From: Ruminococcus sp.
GTDB lineage: Bacteria > Bacillota > Clostridia > Oscillospirales > Ruminococcaceae
Assembly: GCA_021199375.1 (NCBI GenBank)
Contig: JAJQIB010000027.1
Coordinates: 121,959-185,958 of the forward strand
Direction: 5' to 3'
Length of the DNA: 64,000 nucleotides
In this document: in pieces, positions 36,116 to 45,264 of the stretch
Layout: each line of letters opens with the position of its first letter
How positions within the stretch are numbered: the stretch's first letter is position 1
Notes under the pieces: generated by a model
Database searches by the model: none
What the model was told of the DNA's origin: nothing
What the model saw: the letters and a program-made list of their open reading frames with translations, nothing else
Position numbers and translations under genes: made by a program

Positions 36116-36122
36116 TACGAAA

Positions 36123-36155
36123 GGCGGCGAGAATTAAATTTCGCCGCTTTTATAT
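36123..36155 (+). terminator. Rho-independent terminator of ireB
   Basis: GCGGCGA (36124-36130) pairs with TCGCCGC (36141-36147), followed by TTTTATATTTT. Confidence 0.9.
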
Positions 36156-36186
36156 TTTAATACATTGCAAAATTTGTCTAAAGCTA

Positions 36187-36215
36187 TTGACAATGCTTAA
36201 AAAATATGAGATAAT
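36187..36215 (+). promoter_or_regulatory. promoter of valS with a 150-base leader
   Basis: TTGACA (36187-36192), a 17-bp spacer and GATAAT (36210-36215). The leader 36222-36371 shows only a short hairpin (GTCT 36323-36326 with AGAC 36341-36344) and no T-box signature, unusual for a clostridial aminoacyl-tRNA synthetase gene. Confidence 0.75.
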
Positions 36216-36371
36216 ATATTTATATGCACATATAAAAAATAATAAGAAAGTGTGTAATAGGTATGATACAAAATATGAAAAATATTATCCGCTTAAGGGT
36301 TATATATCTTATGGATACGCGAGTCTGAAGGATATTTCTTAGACATACTAAAATTGAAAGGACAGATTTAT

Positions 36372-38990
36372 ATGAAAAAAGAGCTAGAGAAGCTCTATGC
36401 ACCCTCAGAATTTGAGGATAGAATTTATAAAATGTGGATGGATAATGGCTGCTTTCATGCCGAGCGTGATTCTGAGAAGAAGCCTTACACTATAGTTATT
36501 CCGCCTCCTAATATAACAGGACAGCTTCATATGGGACATGCACTTGATAATACTCTGCAGGATATCTTGATTCGTTGGAAGCGAATGAGCGGATATTGCA
36601 CGCTTTGGCTTCCTGGCACAGATCACGCATCTATTGCAACAGAGGCTAAAATTGTTGAGGCAATGCGTGAAGAGGGTATCACAAAGGACGATATAGGCAG
36701 AGATGAATTTCTTAAGCGTGCATGGGCTTGGAAGGAGCAGTACGGCGGAAGAATAGTCTCACAGCTTAAAAAGCTTGGCTCATCCTGCGACTGGGATCGT
36801 GAGCGATTCACCATGGATGAGGGCTGCTCTAAGGCAGTAAAAGAGGTCTTTGTAAACTACTATAACAAGGGCTTGATATATCGTGGAGAGCGCATAATAA
36901 ATTGGTGTCCGCATTGCTGTACATCAATTTCAAATGCTGAGGTTGAGTATGAGGATCAAGCAGGATATTTCTGGCATCTGCGCTATCCGTTTAAGGATGG
37001 TTCAGGTTATGTTGAGCTTGCAACTACTCGTCCCGAAACGCTGCTCGGTGATACTGCTGTCGCTGTAAACCCTAAGGACGAGCGTTATAAGGATGTTGTT
37101 GGAAAAACGCTTATTTTGCCTTTAGTTGGCAGAGAGATACCCGTAGTTGCTGATAGCTATGTTGACATGGAATTTGGTACCGGTGTCGTAAAAATCACAC
37201 CTGCACACGATCCAAACGACTTTGAGGTAGGCAGACGCCATAATCTTGAAGTAATAAATGTGCTTACTGAGGACGCTAAAATTACAGATGACTATCCCGA
37301 CTATGCCGGAATGGACAGATATGAGGCAAGAAGGAAAATAGTTGAGGATTTAGACAAGGGCGGTTTCCTTGTTCGGGTAGAGGAGCATTCACATAATGTT
37401 GGAACCTGCTACAGATGCGGAACAACCGTTGAGCCTAGAGTTTCACTCCAGTGGTTTGTAAAGATGGAGGAGCTTGCAAAGCCGGCAATTAAGGCAGTTG
37501 AGGATGGCAGCATAAAATTTGTTCCTGACAGATTTGAGAAGAACTATCTTAACTGGATGAACGATATTCGTGACTGGTGCATTTCACGCCAGCTTTGGTG
37601 GGGTCACAGAATACCTGCATTTTATTGTGATGATTGCGGCGAAATGGTTGTTACAAAGGATGCTACAGCTGTTTGTCCTAAGTGTGGCAAGCCTATGCGC
37701 CAGGACCCTGATACGCTTGATACCTGGTTTTCGTCTGCTCTTTGGCCATTCTCAACGCTTGGTTGGCCTGACAATACTGAAGACCTCAAGTATTTCTATC
37801 CTACTGATACGCTTGTTACCGGCTATGATATTATACCCTTCTGGGTTTCAAGAATGATAGTTGCGGGCATGGAGAATATGAACGAGAAGCCTTTTGACAC
37901 AGTTTTAATTCATGGACTGGTTAGAGACGAGCAGGGAAGAAAGATGTCTAAGTCACTAGGCAACGGCATAGATCCTCTTGAGGTAATCTCAAAATATGGT
38001 GCGGATGCACTCAGGTTCATGCTAGCTACAGGAAACGCTCCCGGAAATGATATGCGTTATTCTGACGATAAGGTTAAGGCTTCAAGAAACTTTGCGAACA
38101 AGCTTTGGAATGCAGCAAGGTTTATAATGATGAATCTGCCGGATGATTTTGAGGCAGGAGATTTACCGGAGCTTATAAATATCGAGGACAAATGGATAGT
38201 ATCTAAGTTTAATACGCTTTGTAAGGAAATAGATGAGAACCTTACGAACTTTGATTTAGGTGTAGCTGTTGCTAAGCTTTATGACTTTATTTGGGATGTA
38301 TATTGCGACTGGTATATTGAGCTTACTAAGCCTAGAATAGCTGCCGGCGGTCAGACCGCTAAGGATGCTCAAACTGTGCTTGTATGGGTGATGAAGGGAA
38401 TGCTTAAGCTGCTGCATCCATTTATGCCTTATATTACCGAGGAAATTTGGCAAGCACTTACTGACGGTGAAAGTATATTGATGCTTGAGCGCTATCCTAC
38501 CTTTGATGAAACATTAAGCTTTAAATCAGAGGAGAATGACTTTGAAAAAATCATTGCTGCTATTAAGGGTATCAGAAATATCCGCAGCGAGATGAATGTT
38601 GTTCCTTCGGTTAAGGCTAAGCTTTACATTGAAACTGATGAAGCTCAGGTTTTTGAAAAGGGTATTATGTTCTTTGAACGCCTTGCCTATGCAAGTGAGG
38701 TTGAAATTTCTTCAAGCGTTGAGCAAGGAGATACGGTGACGGTAGTAACTGACTGCGCAAGAATCTTCATTCCACTTTCTGATATTGTTGATACACAAAA
38801 GGAAAAAGCTCGTCTTGATAAGGAAAAGAAGAAGGCTCAGAAGGATATAGATTTTCTATCGTCAAAGCTTTCTAACGAGGGCTTTTTGGCAAAGGCTCCC
38901 GAACAGCTCATAGCTGCACAGCGTGAAAAGCTTGCAAAGGCACAGGAAAAAATGGCAAAGATAGAAGAGTCTATCGCAGCCCTTAAATAA
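36372..38990 (+). CDS. valS: valyl-tRNA synthetase
   Basis: Class I synthetase of 872 residues that charges tRNA-Val. The HIGH motif appears as [15 protein letters not shown], the KMSKS motif as [11 protein letters not shown], the editing CP1 domain includes [15 protein letters not shown], and the C-terminal coiled-coil arm (about 800-872) is typical of ValS rather than IleS. The start at 36372 has AAAGGA 9 bases upstream. Single-gene unit with terminator. Confidence 0.97.
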   Translation: MKKELEKLYAPSEFEDRIYKMWMDNGCFHAERDSEKKPYTIVIPPPNITGQLHMGHALDNTLQDILIRWKRMSGYCTLWLPGTDHASIATEAKIVEAMREEGITKDDIGRDEFLKRAWAWKEQYGGRIVSQLKKLGSSCDWDRERFTMDEGCSKAVKEVFVNYYNKGLIYRGERIINWCPHCCTSISNAEVEYEDQAGYFWHLRYPFKDGSGYVELATTRPETLLGDTAVAVNPKDERYKDVVGKTLILPLVGREIPVVADSYVDMEFGTGVVKITPAHDPNDFEVGRRHNLEVINVLTEDAKITDDYPDYAGMDRYEARRKIVEDLDKGGFLVRVEEHSHNVGTCYRCGTTVEPRVSLQWFVKMEELAKPAIKAVEDGSIKFVPDRFEKNYLNWMNDIRDWCISRQLWWGHRIPAFYCDDCGEMVVTKDATAVCPKCGKPMRQDPDTLDTWFSSALWPFSTLGWPDNTEDLKYFYPTDTLVTGYDIIPFWVSRMIVAGMENMNEKPFDTVLIHGLVRDEQGRKMSKSLGNGIDPLEVISKYGADALRFMLATGNAPGNDMRYSDDKVKASRNFANKLWNAARFIMMNLPDDFEAGDLPELINIEDKWIVSKFNTLCKEIDENLTNFDLGVAVAKLYDFIWDVYCDWYIELTKPRIAAGGQTAKDAQTVLVWVMKGMLKLLHPFMPYITEEIWQALTDGESILMLERYPTFDETLSFKSEENDFEKIIAAIKGIRNIRSEMNVVPSVKAKLYIETDEAQVFEKGIMFFERLAYASEVEISSSVEQGDTVTVVTDCARIFIPLSDIVDTQKEKARLDKEKKKAQKDIDFLSSKLSNEGFLAKAPEQLIAAQREKLAKAQEKMAKIEESIAALK

Positions 38991-39001
38991 GTTGTGCTTT
39001 A

Positions 39002-39042
39002 GGCTTCACATCTGGTATGGGTGTGAAGCCATTTTCTTTGTT
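39002..39042 (+). terminator. Rho-independent terminator of valS
   Basis: GGCTTCACA (39002-39010) pairs perfectly with TGTGAAGCC (39022-39030), followed by ATTTTCTTTGTT. Confidence 0.85.
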
Positions 39043-39167
39043 AAAATACTGTGAAATCGGATTTGCCTCGACAGAGAATTTTTGGATAATTTAGCTGTTT
39101 TGGTATTATATCGGCGTAAAGGATATAATATTGTATATAAGACATAAAAAATTTTGAGATTTACCAC

Positions 39168-39196
39168 TTGATTTTAATGTGAAAATATGTTACTAT
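39168..39196 (+). promoter_or_regulatory. promoter of the SGNH-MBOAT cassette
   Basis: TTGATT (39168-39173), a 17-bp spacer and TACTAT (39191-39196). The -10 box lies over an upstream in-frame ATG, which supports the later start at 39235. Confidence 0.6.
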
Positions 39197-39234
39197 ATAT
39201 GTGTATGATTTTTCTTGAAGGGAATGATGACCTC

Positions 39235-40134
39235 ATGCAGTCGGAAAAAAGGAAAGTGGGAAAGAAGCGAGCTGAGCTTCAAAACACTATTATAATGATA
39301 GCCTGCCTTGCAATGGTGGTTTTTGTATTTACATGGCTTATAACAACAATAGTAACAGGAAGAAAGCACGGTCTTTTGCCAGCTTCAGCTACAGTTGAAA
39401 GCGATAGCTCATCAATGGCAAGTGAGAGTGCAGATGAAGCTGATACATCATCAGAAGCTAGTGAAGAGGATTCGTCTGTTGAGGATAGCTCACAGGATGA
39501 TACTGATTCGGTAGTAGATGAGGCTGCTTCGTACGATGGTGCTGCTGATAACGATGATTTTTCGGATGCTTGCTTTATTGGTGATTCACGTACAGTAGGA
39601 CTTGAGATGAATGCGGACAAGCCCGAGGCTGATTTTTACGCTTCAACAGGGCTTAATATTTCGTCTGCAGCAACCGAACAGGTGGTAACACTTGAAAATG
39701 GTAATATGGGCACAGTAGTAGACGGAGCAGCACAGCATGAATATCAGCGTATTTTTATAATGTTTGGTATAAACGAGCTTGGCTGGCCTTATCCTGAAAA
39801 CTTTGTTGATAAGTATGTCGCATTGGTTGAGGAAGTGCAAGAGGTTTGTCCGACTGCTACTATATACATAGAATCGGTTTTGCCGGTATCTGACAAAGCG
39901 GTGGAAACAAATGAGGTTTTCACTAATGATAATATAGATGCCTTCAACGAGTATGTAGAGCAGGTAGCTGACCAGACGGGAACGGTTTATCTTGATATAA
40001 ACGGCTACTTTAAGGATGAAAGCGGCAAGCTTCCTGAGGATGCGGCAACTGACGGTATACATTTTGTAAGAGAATATTGCCTTGAGTGGATTGATATCTT
40101 AGCATATCTTGCACCCTCATCGGCTAATAGTTGA
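39235..40134 (+). CDS. membrane-anchored SGNH/GDSL hydrolase
   Basis: 299 residues: a cytoplasmic basic start, one membrane helix (about 18-40), a Ser/Asp/Glu-rich linker (about 50-108) and an SGNH hydrolase domain. FIGDSRTVG holds the nucleophile (Ser118), FGINELGW the oxyanion Asn region, and ATDGIHFV the Asp-x-x-His pair. Such enzymes add or remove acyl esters on surface glycans. It heads a four-gene cassette with a DUF4358 lipoprotein, an MBOAT acyltransferase and a DHHW protein. The start choice (39235 against 39205) is moderately sure. Confidence 0.88.
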   Translation: MQSEKRKVGKKRAELQNTIIMIACLAMVVFVFTWLITTIVTGRKHGLLPASATVESDSSSMASESADEADTSSEASEEDSSVEDSSQDDTDSVVDEAASYDGAADNDDFSDACFIGDSRTVGLEMNADKPEADFYASTGLNISSAATEQVVTLENGNMGTVVDGAAQHEYQRIFIMFGINELGWPYPENFVDKYVALVEEVQEVCPTATIYIESVLPVSDKAVETNEVFTNDNIDAFNEYVEQVADQTGTVYLDINGYFKDESGKLPEDAATDGIHFVREYCLEWIDILAYLAPSSANS

Positions 40135-40159
40135 TAGTAAAAAGGGAAAGGAAAGTATT

Positions 40160-40669
40160 ATGAAAAGATTAAAAAAGAGCCTGTGTCTTATTTTGGCAGC
40201 TATGAGTGCGGCAATGGTATTCTCATCCTGTGGAGATGAGGACAGTGATAGTACAACTGAAAGCGTGGGGGCAGAGGCTGCCCAGGCGGATACAAGCGTA
40301 ACAGCTGAGCAGATGGCTGATAACCTGTTTTCAGGAATAGAGTATGTCGATGATCTTAACACTATAAGTGAGGAAATGATTGAGAAGCTTTATGGTATAA
40401 GCTCGGACAAGTACACCTCAGCAAGAGTATACGTAGGCGGAGTTTCAACTGCTGAAGAAATTGCCTGCTTTGATGCAGTAGACAGTGATGCTGCGGACGA
40501 GATAAATTCGGCTTGCGAAAAAAGAATTGCAGCTCAGATAACATCTGTAGAGGATTATAATCCCGATGAGCTTGATAAGCTTAATGACCCCGTGCTTGTT
40601 ATAAAGGGAAACAGTGTATATATGTGTCTTAGCAACGACAATGATAAGGCAGAGGAGATTATTGGCTAA
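40160..40669 (+). CDS. DUF4358 lipoprotein
   Basis: 169 residues with a lipoprotein signal: basic start MKRLKKSLCL, hydrophobic core, lipobox VFSSC (lipid-modified Cys24), then an acidic spacer. The rest matches DUF4358: GIEYVDDLNTISEEMIEKLY, TAEEIACFDA and the ending SNDNDKAEEI. The domain has no known activity but commonly sits beside MBOAT/SGNH genes in Clostridia. GGGAAAGGAAAG precedes the ATG at 40160. It lies 25 bases after the SGNH gene and 32 before the MBOAT gene. Confidence 0.88.
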   Translation: MKRLKKSLCLILAAMSAAMVFSSCGDEDSDSTTESVGAEAAQADTSVTAEQMADNLFSGIEYVDDLNTISEEMIEKLYGISSDKYTSARVYVGGVSTAEEIACFDAVDSDAADEINSACEKRIAAQITSVEDYNPDELDKLNDPVLVIKGNSVYMCLSNDNDKAEEIIG

Positions 40670-40701
40670 TCCCTTAAATTCATATTGACGGAGATGTTAA
40701 A

Positions 40702-42111
40702 ATGGTATTTTCAAGCTTAGTGTTTTTATTTGCATTTTTGCCTGCAGTGCTGTTACTATATTTTTTGGTGCCAAAAAGATTTAAAAATGTGATGCTTTTC
40801 ATAGCAAGTTTGATTTTCTATGCATGGGGAGAGCCTATATATGTCCTACTCATGATTGCATCTATTTCGGTGGCATATGTAACAGGTCTTATCGCTGATA
40901 AGGAAAAAAGCGGAAAGAAAAAGGCGTTTGCGGCAACCTTGATTGAGGTTGTGTGGAGCTTGGGCTTGCTGCTATTGTTTAAGTATTCCGATTTCTTTGT
41001 AGTAAATTTAAATTCACTGTTTGGTACTCAAATACCATTGCTTGGATTCTCTCTACCTATTGGAATTTCCTTTTACAGCTTTCAATCTATGTCATATGTT
41101 ATTGATGTATATAGAGGACAGGTAAAGCCTCAGCGTAATTTTATCACACTTGGTACTTATGTGGCTCTTTTCCCGCAGCTAGTGGCAGGTCCTATTGTTC
41201 GTTATACTGATATTGAGCGTCAGCTTTCAAACAGAAGCTTTTCTATGCGTCGCTTCGCGCAAGGTGTCAAGCGCTTTTCAGTTGGACTTGCAAAAAAGGC
41301 TCTGCTTGCAAATGGCATCTATGTTCTATTTGAGGAAATATCAGCGGCGGATGCTTCAGAGCTAAGCGTTACAGCCGCATGGCTAAGCGTTATTGCTTAT
41401 ACATTTCAAATTTACTTTGATTTTAGCGGATATTCTGATATGGCAATAGGACTTGGTAAAATGTTAGGCTTTGACTTTCTTGAAAACTTTAACTATCCGT
41501 ACATTTCAAAGTCGATTACCGAGTTTTGGAGAAGATGGCATATGTCACTATCCTCATGGTTTAGAGACTATGTATACATTCCGCTTGGTGGAAACCGCAA
41601 GGGCAAGCTCAGACAGTGCATTAACATTATGATCGTATGGTTTTTGACAGGCTTTTGGCATGGTGCTAACTGGAACTTTGCACTTTGGGGCGTTTATTTC
41701 GGAGTAGTTTTGCTAATTGAAAAGCTTCTACTCAAAAGATGGCTTGATAAGCTTCCGGGTGCAGTGTGTCACATCTATTCGCTGCTGCTTATCGTAATAG
41801 GCTGGGGAATATTTGCCTATGAGGATACAAGTGAGCTTGTCACAAGCTTTAAGAATATGTTCGGAGCGGGAGGACTTCCGATCTGGAGTGAGCAGACGGG
41901 TATGTGGCTGGTACAGTATCTGCCGCTAATGGTAATACTCGTAGTAGCAAGCACGCCGCTTATGAAAAGCTTTGGCGAGTGGCTTGATGAAAAATGTCCT
42001 AGCCTCTATGGACTTGTACTCGAGCCTATAAGTGTAGCACTTATGCTTGTTGTATCTACGGCGTATCTTGCATCAAGTGCGTTTAATCCGTTTTTGTACT
42101 TTAGATTTTAA
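40702..42111 (+). CDS. MBOAT membrane O-acyltransferase (DltB/AlgI-like)
   Basis: 469 residues with about ten to eleven membrane helices. The MBOAT core FWRRWHMSLSSWFRDYVYIP and the catalytic-His segment LTGFWHGANWNFALWG match AlgI/DltB/PatA proteins that pass acyl groups across the membrane to a surface acceptor. GGNRKGKLR is also conserved. Partners for the final transfer are probably the SGNH gene upstream and the DHHW gene downstream. No dlt operon genes (dltA, dltC) are nearby, so alanylation of teichoic acids is unlikely; O-acetylation of a polysaccharide is more plausible. Confidence 0.95.
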   Translation: MVFSSLVFLFAFLPAVLLLYFLVPKRFKNVMLFIASLIFYAWGEPIYVLLMIASISVAYVTGLIADKEKSGKKKAFAATLIEVVWSLGLLLLFKYSDFFVVNLNSLFGTQIPLLGFSLPIGISFYSFQSMSYVIDVYRGQVKPQRNFITLGTYVALFPQLVAGPIVRYTDIERQLSNRSFSMRRFAQGVKRFSVGLAKKALLANGIYVLFEEISAADASELSVTAAWLSVIAYTFQIYFDFSGYSDMAIGLGKMLGFDFLENFNYPYISKSITEFWRRWHMSLSSWFRDYVYIPLGGNRKGKLRQCINIMIVWFLTGFWHGANWNFALWGVYFGVVLLIEKLLLKRWLDKLPGAVCHIYSLLLIVIGWGIFAYEDTSELVTSFKNMFGAGGLPIWSEQTGMWLVQYLPLMVILVVASTPLMKSFGEWLDEKCPSLYGLVLEPISVALMLVVSTAYLASSAFNPFLYFRF

Positions 42112-42126
42112 GGAGGTTTTTGACGT

Positions 42127-43272
42127 ATGAAGCTAAAAGACAAGCGCAGAAGTAGAGCCTCTTGTATTATACTCATCATTATATTTGTAGCAGTGCTGTT
42201 TTTTTTCTCACTCGGCACATTTTTTAGTGAAGACCGCAGCTTTTCTGAGATGGAGAATCGCACCCTCACTCAAAAGCCTGAAATCACAACAAAGGAGGTC
42301 TTTTCCGGAGACCTGGATGACGATGTTGAAACCTATATGTCAGATCAGATTTTTCTTAAGGATGCTTTGATGTCGCTTAAGACCTGCTGTGACTATTTTT
42401 CGGGTAAGACCTATCAAAATGGCGTTTACTTTTCCTCTGATGGTTATCTATTACAAAGATATACAGAGGATACAGATAATATTGACACAAATATCTCATA
42501 CATCAATTCGTTTGCTCAGAAGCTTGAAATTCCAATAGACTTTATACTTGCACCTAACAGTATATGCTTAAACGCTGACAAGCTTCCTCTCGCAGCATCT
42601 ACTGACAACCAGCTTGACACAATATCGCATATCGATAGCACCCTGGCTGACAACATCACGCTTTTTAATGCCTATGAAACGCTTGATGATTTACAGAACA
42701 ATCAGGGAATACAGGCGTATTATCGCACAGACCATCACTGGACAGCTTCAGCCGCAAGGGCAGTATGTGACGCATGGCTTTCATCTTCAGGCTATAGCGG
42801 CACAGATAGTGATTATGTCTATAATTCCGTGCCAGACTTTTATGGCACACTATACTCTAAGGCTCCCGCATCCTTTGTCGAGCCTGACACCTTTGGGTAT
42901 TATGAGAACACCTCTGCTAGCTATGAGGTGAAATATATAAGCGAAAATTCCTACTCCTATTCACTAATGGATAAGAGCTATCTCGAAACTAAGGACAAGT
43001 ATTCGGCTTTTTTAGGCGGAAACTTTGCACAGATCAGAATCAATTCAAATTCAGATAATGATGAAAAGCTGCTAGTGCTAAAGGATTCCTATGCTAATTC
43101 GATGATACCATTCTTAGCTGACAGCTTTTCACAGGTGTATGTAATTGACTTGAGATATATGCATTTTGAGAGCGTAAGCGAGCTTGTTGAGGAATATGAT
43201 ATTGACCGAGTGCTTATGATTTACAATGTAGACTTCATCAACGAGGATCAAAATTTTGTTTGGCTGGAGTAA
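42127..43272 (+). CDS. DHHW family (AlgX/AlgJ-like SGNH) protein
   Basis: 381 residues with one N-terminal membrane helix (about 12-30) and an outside domain. The DHHW signature is at residues 202-205 in YYRTDHHWTASA, and a later VLKDSYANSMIPF supplies the GDS-like Ser. ENRTLTQKPE near residue 44 is the usual start of the domain. These proteins take the acyl group from an MBOAT partner and place it on the glycan. The gene follows the MBOAT gene by 15 bases with AAGGAGG upstream and closes the cassette. Confidence 0.92.
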   Translation: MKLKDKRRSRASCIILIIIFVAVLFFFSLGTFFSEDRSFSEMENRTLTQKPEITTKEVFSGDLDDDVETYMSDQIFLKDALMSLKTCCDYFSGKTYQNGVYFSSDGYLLQRYTEDTDNIDTNISYINSFAQKLEIPIDFILAPNSICLNADKLPLAASTDNQLDTISHIDSTLADNITLFNAYETLDDLQNNQGIQAYYRTDHHWTASAARAVCDAWLSSSGYSGTDSDYVYNSVPDFYGTLYSKAPASFVEPDTFGYYENTSASYEVKYISENSYSYSLMDKSYLETKDKYSAFLGGNFAQIRINSNSDNDEKLLVLKDSYANSMIPFLADSFSQVYVIDLRYMHFESVSELVEEYDIDRVLMIYNVDFINEDQNFVWLE

Positions 43273-43304
43273 GGCAAAACAGTTTAGCTAATGAACAAAA
43301 AAAT

Positions 43305-43366
43305 GCTAGAGATTAGAAGGTGAAAGCTTAAGTATTATTGAGAATGCAAACAATCTAGTCTCTAGC
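43305..43366. repeat. 12-bp inverted repeat between convergent genes
   Basis: GCTAGAGATTAG (43305-43316) and CTAGTCTCTAGC (43355-43366) pair over 12 positions with one wobble, 38 bases apart. The right arm covers the stop codon of the DUF2752 gene. With no T-tract, it is a weak terminator candidate at best. Confidence 0.5.
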
Positions 43367-43736
43367 TGATATTTCTTACTATTCCGAAAACAAGAGAAAG
43401 AACAACACAAACAAGCATAATTCTGCTTAGAATCTTGCTATTAGGATCTAGCCATTTGGGCATAAAGGTTATTCTTATTATAAGCAGCACCAGTAAAAAG
43501 GGCAGCATGAAGAAGAGAAGGGGATTGCTTTCAAATGCTTCCTTGAATTCGAGTCTTATTAGATGTACCAGCATGTGTGTAACGCCACATCCGGGACATT
43601 TAAATCCTGTTATCTCATAGAATAAGCATGGGATTGTTATTCCTGTAACCGACATAAAAGCATAGTAAGCCAAGCCTGCCACAAGCCCAAAGCCGCAGGC
43701 TTTTATTAGTTCTATCCGTCTGGGATCCTTCATCAT
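43362..43736 (-). CDS. DUF2752 membrane protein
   Basis: 124 residues with three hydrophobic helices (about 12-34, 68-90 and 98-122). The DUF2752 signature CPGCGVTHMLVHL follows the first helix. AGGGAGA precedes the start; the ATG one codon later is equally possible. Function unknown. The same strand carries the zinc-ribbon DUF4234 gene upstream, 68 bases away, and the two are probably one transcript. Confidence 0.9.
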   Translation of the reverse strand: MMKDPRRIELIKACGFGLVAGLAYYAFMSVTGITIPCLFYEITGFKCPGCGVTHMLVHLIRLEFKEAFESNPLLFFMLPFLLVLLIIRITFMPKWLDPNSKILSRIMLVCVVLSLVFGIVRNIS

Positions 43737-43804
43737 AACATCTCCCTCATGAGAAAAAGCGGCACGTTAAGCACCGCTCTTAATATGTATTACGCTATCT
43801 TAGA

Positions 43805-44362
43805 TTAGAAGCCCTTTGAAATCTTGTTGAGCTCGTTTTGCATAAGACAAACAGATACAATTCCTAGTCCAAATATGTCAAGAACGAGGTAGAGAATTGA
43901 GTTGCTTCCACCTGGCATACCGCGCTGCATATGGTAATTGTCGATAAACTCGCCACGCTTGTACATCCAGTATAATCCATAAAGTCCACAAGTGATAATC
44001 CAAAAAAGTATAACCATACCACCGGAGGTTGCATTAGGATTTCCAGAAATCTTGTTGGTGTCTTCAGTAAGCTGATATAGCCAGTAAAGCTCGTAAATGC
44101 CACAGGTTATAATTGAAAGCAAAATACAGGTGACAATATTTCTTTCTGGAATTCCCATAAATGGCATATAGCTTGCGTTAGGAGGGGGATTCATTCCACC
44201 GTTTTGCTGGTAGTTAAATTGCTGCTGTGCATTGACGTACTGATTGGTATTCTGACCTGCATTATTGTTATTGTATCCTGCGGGTTGCTCCAGCGGAGAA
44301 CCGCAGCTTGTGCAGAATTTAGTTCCGTCGGCATTCTGCGCGCCACAATTTTTACAAAACAT
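43805..44362 (-). CDS. zinc-ribbon DUF4234 membrane protein
   Basis: 185 residues: an N-terminal zinc ribbon (CKNCGAQ...CTSCGSP, Cys 3, 6, 17, 20), an Asn/Gln/Pro-rich linker, then DUF4234 with RNIVTCILLSIITCGIYELY and a repeat-like ILFWIITCGLYGLYWMY, giving two to three membrane helices. The start MFCKNCG at 44362 is used; a TTG further upstream overlaps the AAAGGA site. Function unknown. Commonly found with DUF2752, as here. Confidence 0.9.
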   Translation of the reverse strand: MFCKNCGAQNADGTKFCTSCGSPLEQPAGYNNNNAGQNTNQYVNAQQQFNYQQNGGMNPPPNASYMPFMGIPERNIVTCILLSIITCGIYELYWLYQLTEDTNKISGNPNATSGGMVILFWIITCGLYGLYWMYKRGEFIDNYHMQRGMPGGSNSILYLVLDIFGLGIVSVCLMQNELNKISKGF

Positions 44363-44419
44363 GGTAGGATCAATTCCTTTCAAATTGTTATGCGATAAAT
44401 AAATTACTTATCACTTACG

Positions 44420-44448
44420 ATTATAGCATACCATGAAAACTTTGTCAA
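44420..44448 (-). promoter_or_regulatory. promoter of the DUF4234-DUF2752 unit
   Basis: Reverse-strand TTGACA (44443-44448), a 17-bp spacer and TATAAT (44420-44425), both perfect. Confidence 0.85.
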
Positions 44449-44546
44449 TACTAAAAACAAAATTTCTTTGTTTTTGCTTCAAATTTTACATTATCCAAGG
44501 GTATCCGAATATTCACGTGAAATCGTTGAAAGTTTAGCTTTACATC

Positions 44547-44575
44547 TTGACAAAAATGCCTTAATAGGCTATAAT
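44547..44575 (+). promoter_or_regulatory. promoter of the deacetylase-GH36-GH74 genes
   Basis: TTGACA (44547-44552), a 17-bp spacer and TATAAT (44570-44575), 35 bases before the deacetylase gene. No further promoter is obvious up to the GH74 gene. Confidence 0.85.
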
Positions 44576-44610
44576 ATATACTAAAGTATGTTAAAAAAGG
44601 GGAATAAAAA

Positions 44611-45231
44611 ATGTCGAGCAAGCTTATAGCACTATCATTTGATGATGGTCCAAGTATTTCAACTACTGGTGAGGTTTTAGACGTTTTACAAAAACATGAC
44701 ATCACAGCATCCTTTTTTGTATTAGGACAGAATATAATCGAGAGCACTAAAGCACTTGTTAAACGTGCCTTTGATATGGGCTGCGATATCCAAAATCATT
44801 CATACACTCATAGTGCTATGGCGGATATGGATAATCTGTCTATTGCGAAGGAAATCGGTGATACATCCGAAAAGATTGTTAATATAATCGGAGCTGCACC
44901 GAGGTTTTTCCGTCCCCCGTATATAGCGTTAAGTGATAGTCTCTATGATCAGGTTGACCTTACCTTTATATGTGGCAAGGGCGTTGATGACTGGGACGAC
45001 AGCGTTTCGGTAGCTCAGAGGGTTAATGGAATCATAAATCAGGCGGAGGATGGAACGATTGTACTTTTGCATGATATGCAGGGAAACTCGGCGACAGTTA
45101 AAGCTATAGATATTGTGATACCTAAGCTTAAGGAGCTTGGCTATGAATTTGTAACTGTAAGCGAGCTTTTTGAGCGCAAAGGTGTCGCGCCTAAGCCTAA
45201 TGATAAAATAATTTACAGCGTGGTTAAGTAA
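44611..45231 (+). CDS. polysaccharide deacetylase family protein (CE4, NodB-like)
   Basis: 206 residues of a NodB-homology domain. LSFDDGPS is motif 1 (catalytic and metal Asp), HSYTHS motif 2 (two metal His), RPPY motif 3, and VLLHDM near the end motif 5. The fold removes N- or O-acetyl groups from glycans with a divalent metal. There is no signal peptide or membrane helix, unusual for a peptidoglycan deacetylase, so it may act on imported sugar. GGGG(AATAAAAA)ATG gives a plausible ribosome site. Confidence 0.9.
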   Translation: MSSKLIALSFDDGPSISTTGEVLDVLQKHDITASFFVLGQNIIESTKALVKRAFDMGCDIQNHSYTHSAMADMDNLSIAKEIGDTSEKIVNIIGAAPRFFRPPYIALSDSLYDQVDLTFICGKGVDDWDDSVSVAQRVNGIINQAEDGTIVLLHDMQGNSATVKAIDIVIPKLKELGYEFVTVSELFERKGVAPKPNDKIIYSVVK

Positions 45232-45264
45232 GCCTGCGCAAATAACATATTGGAGGATTAAACT

